Source: Bacteroidetes bacterium CG2_30_32_10
GTDB taxonomy: Bacteria; Bacteroidota; Bacteroidia; Bacteroidales; CG2-30-32-10
Length of the DNA stretch: 17,058 bases
Reading direction: 5' to 3'
Assembly (NCBI GenBank): GCA_001872995.1
Contig: MNXO01000119.1
Span: 1 to 17,058, forward strand
The position numbers and the translations under genes were made by a program. Below, piece after piece: positions 8,567 through 15,013 of this stretch. The notes under the pieces were generated by a model. That model was not told where the DNA came from, ran no database searches, and saw only the letters and a list, made by a program, of their open reading frames with translations. Numbering within the stretch: the first letter of the stretch is position 1; every line of letters begins with the position of its first letter.

Positions 8567-9271
8567 TTATTTAAGATGCCAAAGTATATGAAAAACGGCA
8601 ATCAAGGTCATAGAAATACCAATTTCTACGTGCCAATAGAGCAATGTTCTAAAAATACTAAACAAAAAATGATAATTTATTTGCAAAACAAGAAAGAACC
8701 CACACAAACAAGAAACTAAAAAAGTGAGTAAAAGCAACATATTCCATATTTTTCGGTGGGTTTTCTTTTTGATTTTCTTATATTTTGCCAAGAAAAAAGT
8801 AGTAAAATAAAGACTAAACGTAAGAATAGAAACAAATATTAAATCGTAACTAGCACTTTGTTTTGGGTTTGATTTATTTTCTTCCACTTTAATAATTGTA
8901 GGCTGAATTTTATTTGGATTATTGACTATATTATTTTCTTTTATTGGTAAATCTTTGTTTGTTGGTATTTCAGCCTTTGTAATGTTCTTCTTTAGTTCTT
9001 TTTTATCAGTACTTGTTGAATTATCTTTTACAATCAATATATTCTCAGTCTTTTTGGTGGTGGTATCTTTTTCTTGCTTCAATTGCATCGTTACAACTTC
9101 TGTAATGGATGAAAAATCACAATAACCATCATTATCTACATCAACAAACTTAGGACATTGTCCTTTGCAATTATTAATACCTCTGGGACATTGAGCAAAT
9201 AAATGGAAGGAGGAAAAAAATAAACATGTGATCAGTAAATATTTTAAAATGTAATGTTGCTTCATCATCAT
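8567..9271 (-). CDS. Membrane protein with signal peptide, Cys/Asp-rich loop and His-bearing helices
   Basis: A 234-residue protein I cannot name. Residues 7-26 form a signal peptide ending FHLFA. The mature N-terminus is Cys-rich (C28, C35, C39, C51) and includes DVDNDGYCD (44-52), which resembles the calcium loop of thrombospondin type 3 repeats. A polar Lys/Asn/Thr-rich linker runs over about 60-140. Three hydrophobic helices follow (about 143-162, 176-197, 205-231). His214, His228 and His232 (YWHVEIG and FHILWH) have the spacing seen in small b-type haem membrane domains such as DUF4405; haem binding is inference. Related Bacteroidota proteins carry similar Cys/Asp N-termini on membrane redox proteins. 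Three consecutive ATG codons (9271, 9268, 9265) leave the exact start open. It is the first gene of the unit with the zincin and VanW genes. Confidence 0.7.
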   Translation of the reverse strand: MMMKQHYILKYLLITCLFFSSFHLFAQCPRGINNCKGQCPKFVDVDNDGYCDFSSITEVVTMQLKQEKDTTTKKTENILIVKDNSTSTDKKELKKNITKAEIPTNKDLPIKENNIVNNPNKIQPTIIKVEENKSNPKQSASYDLIFVSILTFSLYFTTFFLAKYKKIKKKTHRKIWNMLLLLTFLVSCLCGFFLVLQINYHFLFSIFRTLLYWHVEIGISMTLIAVFHILWHLK

Positions 9272-9286
9272 TCTTTAAAAGTGCTA

Positions 9287-9294
9287 CAAAATTA
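9287..9294 (-). promoter_or_regulatory. Candidate -7 promoter element for the 9271 unit
   Basis: The minus strand reads TAATTTTG here, an exact TAnnTTTG match 15 nt upstream of the ATG at 9271. The leader would be very short. No -33 TTTG element is found at the expected distance. Confidence 0.35.
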
Positions 9295-9441
9295 GAAAAA
9301 TAAATTGTTTATGAGTTATACGCATACAAATAATGACAAAATTATTTTCTCATTTTCTTTATTGCCAAATATAATACCAAGTTGCATTCATATATTATCA
9401 AGAATTATACCTAATAAAAATCTCTTTTATCAATATAATTA

Positions 9442-9463
9442 CATTCACCGAAATTGGGGAATG
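9442..9463. repeat. Imperfect inverted repeat (hairpin)
   Basis: CATTCACC (9442-9449) can pair with GGGGAATG (9456-9463) across a 6-nt loop, with one A-G mismatch: seven of eight pairs, unusually G/C-rich for this gap. No T-run follows on either strand, so it is not a standard intrinsic terminator. It could be an operator or an RNA structure. Confidence 0.35.
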
Positions 9464-9658
9464 GTATAATAACCGAGAATAGCAATTTTAGAAAAAGTTA
9501 TTTTTTTCTATCAATTGCTACAAAATATTTGCAATAAAAATTTGCTAATATTCTTTTTTTTTAACCACCTTTGAGAAATAATTCAGATTTAAATTTTGAT
9601 GTGATTCGGAAAAATTATAACAGAATACTCAAAAAAATATGTTTTAGTTGATTTTTTT

Positions 9659-9678
9659 ATTGTTTACCAACAATTTTT
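9659..9678 (+). terminator. Weak terminator-like hairpin
   Basis: ATTGTT (9659-9664) and AACAAT (9669-9674) pair perfectly across a TACC loop, and the second arm runs into five T residues (9674-9678). The stem is short and mostly A/T. No gene on the plus strand ends just upstream, so either it ends an unseen small transcript or it is chance. Confidence 0.25.
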
Positions 9679-9756
9679 AGAATAAAGACCACGCTCCTTC
9701 CAACAAATAACACTATTTGGTATAAAAATATTAACTAATGCAATAAATGGATTCAT

Positions 9757-9764
9757 TACATTTG
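9757..9764 (+). promoter_or_regulatory. Candidate -7 promoter element for the nuclease lipoprotein
   Basis: These bases read TACATTTG, an exact TAnnTTTG match about 94 nt before the ATG at 9858, implying a leader of roughly 85 nt. The upstream -33 region has no good TTTG. Confidence 0.35.
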
Positions 9765-9857
9765 TTAATTAAGTTAGAGAAATAAATACAAAATTCACAC
9801 TTATGAATATTAATAAGTAATAGGTTATTTATGTAATTCATTGATAGAAAATAAATT

Positions 9858-11291
9858 ATGAAGCAACAAAAAAAAATTAGGTTTTACATTCTATTAGTAA
9901 TTCTATTTGGATTAATTTTGAATAGTGCTTGTAAGAAAAAAAACGGACTCCCCATTGTTACAACAAGTGCAATAAGTGCTATTACACAAACCGATGCTAC
10001 TTGCGGAGGTGTAATTACTTCTGATGGAGGAACTCCTATTACTGTTCGTGGTATATGTTGGAATACAGAAACCAATCCCACTACAACAAATTCAATAAAA
10101 CTTGGTAAAGAAGGAGATGATATGTTTATCCTCACCATTTCTGGATTAACAGCAGGAATTACCTATCATGTTAGAGCTTTTGCAAGCAATTCAGTGGGTA
10201 CCACTTATGGCGATGACATCACTTTTTCAACCAAGAAGAACCTTGCGACTATAACAACTACAAATGTAACGTCAATTACTACTACCACTGCAAATAGTGG
10301 TGGAACAGTAGTTGCCATTGGTGGAGATTCTGTTATTAGCCGAGGAGTGTGTTGGGGACAATACACCAACCCAACAATTAACAATTCAAAAACTATTGAT
10401 GGAGAAGGCATCGGAAATTTTGTCAGTAATATTACAGGTTTAATACCTAATATGACTTACCATTTAAGAGCTTATGCTACAAATTCTGGTGGTACGGCTT
10501 ATGGCAGAGCTATTGAATTCTTAACACTCATCGACCCTCTTGTAAATTATGACCACATGTTGCTTGGAAATGCAAGTGGAGCAACTAACGATACTAGCAA
10601 TGCGAGCAATTATTTAATGTATAAATCTCAATATTGCTTATCATATAATAATACTAAACATACTCCCAATTGGACAAGTTGGCATTTATGTGCTAATGAT
10701 TTAGGAAGCGTTGATAGGCAAAATGATTTTAGGGAAGATTTTACTTTACCTTCAAGTTGGTATAAGGTAGTAGCTTCTGAATTTTCTGGTTCAGGTTTTG
10801 ATAGAGGGCACATGTGCCCAAGTGCTGACAGAACCTCTACCATAACTAACAATTCTGCAACATTTCTTATGACTAATATGATACCACAGGCTCCTCTAAA
10901 TAATCAGCAGACTTGGGCTAATTTAGAAAATTATTCCAGAACATTGGTTTACGATGGGAATGAGTTGTATATTATATGTGGACCTTATGGACAAGGGGGC
11001 TCTGGCTCATACGGATATGCCTTAACTGTTGGTAATGGTGTTGTCGTTCCAAACAAAACCTGGAAAATTATTGTTGTATTGCCCTTCGGAGATAATGACT
11101 TAAGTCGTATAAGCAGCACCACCCGAGTAATTACTGTATTGATGCCAAACGACCAAAATTGCTCTGTATATACTTGGGAACATTACAAAATTAGCGTAGA
11201 TTCTCTTGAAACTTTAACTGGTTACGATTTTCTTTCTAATGTACCAAGCAATGTTCAAAATATAATTGAGTCTACAGTTGATAATCTATAA
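9858..11291 (+). CDS. Lipoprotein with two beta-sandwich-like repeats and a DNA/RNA non-specific endonuclease domain
   Basis: A 477-residue predicted lipoprotein. A hydrophobic stretch ends in the lipobox LNSAC with Cys25. Two related repeats follow, about 33-126 and 130-223; each contains RG-x-CW and ends in an ITYHVRAFASNSVG-type strand, NS-x-GT-x-YG and F. Such fibronectin-like repeats are common in Bacteroidota surface proteins. Residues from about 245 to 460 form a NUC-type endonuclease (Serratia nuclease superfamily): FDRGHMCPSADR (314-325) supplies the general base His318, and TNMIPQAP then LNNQQTW (339-353) supplies the metal-binding Asn349. It should cleave DNA and RNA without sequence specificity outside the cytoplasm, perhaps for nutrient scavenging or biofilm DNA turnover (inference). 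It is a single-gene unit with a long upstream gap. No immunity-like gene lies next to it. Confidence 0.9.
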   Translation: MKQQKKIRFYILLVILFGLILNSACKKKNGLPIVTTSAISAITQTDATCGGVITSDGGTPITVRGICWNTETNPTTTNSIKLGKEGDDMFILTISGLTAGITYHVRAFASNSVGTTYGDDITFSTKKNLATITTTNVTSITTTTANSGGTVVAIGGDSVISRGVCWGQYTNPTINNSKTIDGEGIGNFVSNITGLIPNMTYHLRAYATNSGGTAYGRAIEFLTLIDPLVNYDHMLLGNASGATNDTSNASNYLMYKSQYCLSYNNTKHTPNWTSWHLCANDLGSVDRQNDFREDFTLPSSWYKVVASEFSGSGFDRGHMCPSADRTSTITNNSATFLMTNMIPQAPLNNQQTWANLENYSRTLVYDGNELYIICGPYGQGGSGSYGYALTVGNGVVVPNKTWKIIVVLPFGDNDLSRISSTTRVITVLMPNDQNCSVYTWEHYKISVDSLETLTGYDFLSNVPSNVQNIIESTVDNL

Positions 11292-11497
11292 GAATGGCAA
11301 TAATAGCTGAATAAAAAATAATCACAGTATTACTGTATTGCGTATTAAATTGCTCTAAAATAATCAAATCAGTAGTTTCCATACCTTTCAATAGGCAAAC
11401 TATTATTTATAGGCATTTTACAAAACTTGTATTTTTTAGATTGTTTCAAATAAAATATGTAACCAATAAGACTCAATATTTTTATGGCATTATAGAT
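11292..11497. other. Convergent intergenic region after the nuclease and DoxX genes
   Basis: A 206-bp AT-rich gap where two units meet tail to tail. A 13-bp palindrome, ACAGTATTACTGT, sits at 11324-11336, flanked by GCAATA (11297-11302) and its complement TATTGC (11336-11341). These may contribute to bidirectional termination, but no hairpin with a clean T-run is present. No gene is seen. Confidence 0.4.
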
Positions 11498-12622
11498 TTA
11501 TTTAAGAAACTTTTCTTTTAGTTTAGCATATTCTGGAAAATCGTTGTAATGCCATTTCTCAATAACTATTCCATCTTTAATAAGAATGAGACCAGGGTTA
11601 GACCTTATAACTGTTTTCAGTGCTGTTTCATCGGTATTGTATATTGGATAAGCAACTGGTATGTCTTTTGTAAATGCAAGTATGTTTTGATAGGTAGAGC
11701 CAGTTAATGTAATAAACGATAAGCTATCATTAAGACATCCATTATAAATAAGTGCAGCTTTTTTAAATGCTTCTTTATTTGTTTTGGTAATATCAAAAGC
11801 AACCATGATGAGTTGATAACCTGGTTTATTTATATAATCTGCAGTATAGTCATCCTTATATTCATCATTAATAGTAAAATCATGAATTGGTGCTTGAATA
11901 AATGGCTTAATTATATCTTTTCTTTGATCAACAAATTGCCAGTTGGCAACCCATACAGAGTCTTTCCAAGGATAATTATCGGAAGGATATTCTTTTATTT
12001 CACCCGTAGTTTTGTTTTTATAAACAAGAAAAATCTTGGCAACCTCGGGTGTAGGGATAACTAATTGTCTGATGTTGTTACCTTTCTTCCATGGCAAAGA
12101 ATCAATGATGGGTAGATGACGAAAGCAATAGATAATAATACCTAATATCACCACTAAACCAAGAAAACTTATACTGAACTGATAAAAAGAAGATTTTGGA
12201 GTTTTGTATGAATTGCGTGTAAAGAAAATGATTAAAGTAAAAATCATTAAAATCACGTTCTTGTAAAATGTTTGCCAATTGCTTATTACAAGAAAATCAC
12301 CAAAACATCCGCAATCGGAAACTGGATTTTTTAATGCAAGGTACAAAGTTAGTAAAGTAAAAAAGCTCATAAACAATAGTAATATCGTTGATGATAACTT
12401 TGGTTTTATTCGAAATATTAATGCAACACCAAGTACAAATTCCAAAACACAGAATAAAATAGCGAGATAAAATGCAATAGGATTTAACCAACTCATTTTA
12501 AATGCAATAAAATAATCGTGAATTTTATAAGTATATCCAAGTGGGTCTATTCCTTTTATAAATCCAGAAAAAACAAATACCATTCCTACTAGTATTCTGC
12601 TAAAGATTTTGATGTATTTCAT
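11498..12622 (-). CDS. DoxX family membrane protein, BT_3928-like, with degenerate thioredoxin-like C-terminus
   Basis: A 374-residue inner-membrane protein. The N-terminal DoxX/MauE-like region has helices near 7-24, 47-70, 78-97, 120-136 and 148-167. It carries the family signatures FSGFIKGIDPLGYTYKIHDY (17-36) and SDCGCFGDF (102-110), with the Cys104/Cys106 pair found in MauE-type redox proteins. The soluble C-terminal half (about 190-374) resembles a thioredoxin fold: a strand LIMVAFDI, a helix, then SNPGLILIKDG (341-351) with a cis-proline-like P343, but it lacks a CxxC and keeps only Cys296. In Bacteroidota this family usually sits by DUF1599, folP and often tpiA. Here DUF1599 is 67 nt upstream and probably co-transcribed; no tpiA follows. 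The role is unknown, perhaps in quinone or thiol redox. Confidence 0.85.
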   Translation of the reverse strand: MKYIKIFSRILVGMVFVFSGFIKGIDPLGYTYKIHDYFIAFKMSWLNPIAFYLAILFCVLEFVLGVALIFRIKPKLSSTILLLFMSFFTLLTLYLALKNPVSDCGCFGDFLVISNWQTFYKNVILMIFTLIIFFTRNSYKTPKSSFYQFSISFLGLVVILGIIIYCFRHLPIIDSLPWKKGNNIRQLVIPTPEVAKIFLVYKNKTTGEIKEYPSDNYPWKDSVWVANWQFVDQRKDIIKPFIQAPIHDFTINDEYKDDYTADYINKPGYQLIMVAFDITKTNKEAFKKAALIYNGCLNDSLSFITLTGSTYQNILAFTKDIPVAYPIYNTDETALKTVIRSNPGLILIKDGIVIEKWHYNDFPEYAKLKEKFLK

Positions 12623-12689
12623 TTGTTAGTGTATTTTTATATTTTACTTATAATTAAATGATTAATAAGCTTTTAACTCGTTCACTTAT

Positions 12690-13241
12690 TTACAATTTAT
12701 TTTCTCTCTCAATAATCTTTATCATTGCAAATACAGCATAGTTAATCATATCGAGATAATTGGCATCAATACCTTCCGAGATATAAGTATTTCCTTGATT
12801 ATCTTCAATCTGTTTAACACGTAATAGTTTCATCAATATAATATCAGTAAGAGAACTGAGTCGCATTTCTCTCCATGCTTCGCTATAATCGTGGTTTTTA
12901 TCTTCCATCAACGATTTAGCTTGCTTAAAATACTTATCATACAGTATTTCACTCGCTTCAACATCTAATTCAATCGAAGAACTAATGCCAAGCTCCATTT
13001 GAATAAGCCCAATTATAGAATAATTTATTATTCCAATATATTCGGGTTTAATACCTTCATTCACTTTTTGAATTCCTTTTTCTTCTATACTTCTAATACG
13101 TTGAGCTTTAATAAATATCTGGTCTGTTAATGATGATATTCTAAGAATTCGCCACGCACTTCCATAATCTTTCATTTTTTTTATGAAAATGTCCTTACAA
13201 AGCGTTATAATTGCATCGTATTGCGTGGATGTTTTATTCAT
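12690..13241 (-). CDS. DUF1599 protein with two internal copies of the domain
   Basis: A 183-residue cytoplasmic protein made of two homologous halves, about 22-80 and 112-176. Each half has a DYG/DYS-x-AW start (D25, W30; D118, W123), an SSLTD core (36-40; 129-133), a basic R-x-x-x-IE segment, EGI (62-64; 156-158) and an INY near the end (N73; N167). Matching positions are offset by 93-94 residues. DUF1599 (PF07659) has been described as a nucleotide-modification-associated domain because of its phage contexts; its chromosomal function in Bacteroidota is not established. It is divergent from folP across only 60 bp and lies 67 nt upstream of the DoxX gene. The ATG at 13241 is clear. Family assignment is good; any nucleotide-related role is inference. 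Confidence 0.87.
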   Translation of the reverse strand: MNKTSTQYDAIITLCKDIFIKKMKDYGSAWRILRISSLTDQIFIKAQRIRSIEEKGIQKVNEGIKPEYIGIINYSIIGLIQMELGISSSIELDVEASEILYDKYFKQAKSLMEDKNHDYSEAWREMRLSSLTDIILMKLLRVKQIEDNQGNTYISEGIDANYLDMINYAVFAMIKIIERENKL

Positions 13242-13301
13242 TTGAATTGGGTTTTATTTATTAGTTAATTGGTTTTCAATAATATAAAGTTTTGTAATTG
13301 A

Positions 13302-14162
13302 ATGGATAAAGATACATTTTTTTGTAAAAAAACTACTTTAAATTGCAAAGGTAAAATTTTAAACCTTCAGCACCCAATTGTAATGGGAATTTTAAATTTA
13401 ACTCCCGATTCTTTTTATGATGGTGGCAAGTATAAGTCTGAATTAAGTATTGTCAAAAGAGTGGAACAAATGCTTTCGGAAGGAGCTTCAATTATTGATA
13501 TTGGAGCAATATCTACAAAACCTAAAGCTGATATTGTTAGCCAAGAAGAAGAATTATCTCGTCTTATTCCAGTATTAAAAGACATTTTAAATATTTTTCC
13601 AAATATCATTATTTCTATTGATACTTTCCGTTCTAAAGTAGCAGAAATTGCAATCAGTGAAGGAGCTGCAATGATAAATGATATCTCGGGTGGTGATATG
13701 GATGAAAAAATGCTTGAAACCATTGCCAAATTAAAAATTCCTTATGTGATGATGCACATGCAGGGAACACCACAAACAATGCAAGAAAATCCGGTTTATG
13801 ATCAAGTAACAAAAGACATTATTTTTATACTCTCTCAGAAAGTTGATAAATTGAAAAAACTGGGAGTTAATGACATTATTATTGACCCCGGATTTGGTTT
13901 TGGTAAAACACTTGAACACAATTACCAGCTTTTAAAGAACTTAAAGTGTTTTGATTTCTTCGAATTACCTATTTTAGTTGGTATTTCACGAAAGTCGATG
14001 ATCAATAAAGTCTTAAACATTAAACCCCAAGAAGCACTCAACGGTACAAGTGTTTTAAACACTGTAGCTTTAATGAATGGTGCAAATATTTTAAGGGTAC
14101 ACGATGTAAAAGAGGCAATGGAAGTAATAAAATTAACGGAAGTTTTAAATCAATTCAGTTAA
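13302..14162 (+). CDS. folP: Dihydropteroate synthase
   Basis: A 286-residue TIM-barrel enzyme that joins 6-hydroxymethyl-dihydropterin pyrophosphate to p-aminobenzoate in folate synthesis; it is the target of sulfonamides. Visible family motifs are MGILNLTPDSF (28-38, Asn32), IDTFRSK (106-112, Asp107), MINDISGG (124-131), IIIDPGFGFGK (192-202, Asp195), GISRKS (227-232) and ILRVHDV (263-269, Arg265 and His267). The flexible loop usually written STRPGA reads STKPKA here (71-76), so the usual Arg is a Lys. Length is normal. It leads a plus-strand unit with cdaA (35 nt gap) and the PgpH-like gene. Only 60 bp separate its ATG from the divergent DUF1599 gene, so both promoters must share that space. 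Confidence 0.96.
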   Translation: MDKDTFFCKKTTLNCKGKILNLQHPIVMGILNLTPDSFYDGGKYKSELSIVKRVEQMLSEGASIIDIGAISTKPKADIVSQEEELSRLIPVLKDILNIFPNIIISIDTFRSKVAEIAISEGAAMINDISGGDMDEKMLETIAKLKIPYVMMHMQGTPQTMQENPVYDQVTKDIIFILSQKVDKLKKLGVNDIIIDPGFGFGKTLEHNYQLLKNLKCFDFFELPILVGISRKSMINKVLNIKPQEALNGTSVLNTVALMNGANILRVHDVKEAMEVIKLTEVLNQFS

Positions 14163-14197
14163 AGTATTAATTTTGTTTTTTTTGTATTTATATAAAT

Positions 14198-14983
14198 ATG
14201 TTACAACTTTTTGTTACCACCTTCATGACCGTTCGTTTTCTTGATGTCATTGATGTATTATTGGTAGCAATACTGCTTTACGAAGTATATAAACTTATAA
14301 AAGGCACCGCAGCAATCAATATATTTCTTGGTGTAATTGCATTGTATCTATTATGGAAATTAGTTAGGTATTATGAGATGGAATTACTAAGTGAAATACT
14401 CAATCGCTTTGTAAGCGTTGGTATTATCGTTTTAATTATTGTATTCCAACAAGAAATTCGTCAATTTCTTTTATTAGTTGGCAAACCTGCATTTATTAAA
14501 AGAGGTTTTTTTAGGTGGAAATGGGCAATAAATCAAGAAATTCTTACCGATATTACGCCAATAGTTAAAGCATGCGAAAATATGTCTAAAACCAATACAG
14601 GTGCTTTAATAGTTTTAGCAAAAACAAATGAACTAAAATATTACATTGAAACTGGAGAGGTTATCGATGCCAATATTTCAGACCGTTTGATAGAAAATAT
14701 TTTTTTTAAAAACAGCCCATTGCACGATGGAGCTGTTATTATTATTGGAAATAAAATAAAATCAGCAAAATGTATATTGCCTGTTTCTGAAAGCCACAAT
14801 ATTCCTGCACATTTAGGATTAAGACACAGAGCTGGTTTTGGAATCACAGAACAATCAGATGCCTTATCAATAATCGTTTCTGAACAAACTGGTTCTATTT
14901 CTCTTTGCAAGAATGGAGAAATTAAAAAAGATTTAAAACCTTTACAATTAAAGGAAATTTTAGAAGAAGAGTTTAAAATATAA
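14198..14983 (+). CDS. cdaA: Membrane diadenylate cyclase (c-di-AMP synthase)
   Basis: A 261-residue CdaA/DacA-type enzyme that makes cyclic di-AMP from two ATP at the inner face of the membrane. Three hydrophobic helices occupy about 17-34, 38-56 and 71-95. The cytoplasmic DisA_N-type catalytic domain covers about 115-240, with the active-site motifs DGA (177-179, in SPLHDGAVII) and RHR (209-211, in LGLRHRAGFGITE) both present, so it should be active. The residue after RHRA is Gly where Ala is common. No YbbR-domain regulator gene follows, unlike the Firmicutes cdaA-cdaR arrangement. Instead a PgpH-type phosphodiesterase starts 30 nt downstream, and folP ends 35 nt upstream. ATG at 14198 gives the full first helix. 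Confidence 0.95.
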   Translation: MLQLFVTTFMTVRFLDVIDVLLVAILLYEVYKLIKGTAAINIFLGVIALYLLWKLVRYYEMELLSEILNRFVSVGIIVLIIVFQQEIRQFLLLVGKPAFIKRGFFRWKWAINQEILTDITPIVKACENMSKTNTGALIVLAKTNELKYYIETGEVIDANISDRLIENIFFKNSPLHDGAVIIIGNKIKSAKCILPVSESHNIPAHLGLRHRAGFGITEQSDALSIIVSEQTGSISLCKNGEIKKDLKPLQLKEILEEEFKI

Positions 14984-15013
14984 TATCTAAAGGAAATTGC
15001 AAATAATAATCAA

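Larger units (their letters stand above)
9272..9857. other. 586-bp intergenic region between divergent genes
   Basis: I see no coding region here: every frame is short, and composition is strongly A/T. It must hold the promoters of the membrane-protein unit (to the left) and the nuclease lipoprotein (to the right). It contains TAnnTTTG matches facing outward at both ends, one imperfect hairpin in the middle and one short terminator-like hairpin. No tRNA, riboswitch or known small RNA was recognised by eye. Confidence 0.6.

Noticed and set aside
8536..8601. Longer zincin start at 8601
   Set aside because: The codon is TTG, overlaps the preceding gene by 35 bp, and puts the signal peptide far from the N-terminus. 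The ATG at 8535 is better.
9884..10852. Minus-strand open frames within the nuclease gene
   Set aside because: They mirror the Thr/Gly-rich repeats of the real gene, have no recognisable domain and lie wholly inside it.
9858..11291. Toxin-immunity or defence nuclease
   Set aside because: There is no adjacent immunity gene or defence partner, and the lipobox with surface repeats suggests an anchored extracellular enzyme.
11324..11336. Palindrome ACAGTATTACTGT as an operator
   Set aside because: It sits in a convergent 3' gap where no promoter is expected, and a 13-bp AT-rich palindrome can arise by chance.
13287..13294. AAGTTTTG as a -7 promoter for folP
   Set aside because: It has one mismatch to TAnnTTTG and would place transcription start at the ATG itself.
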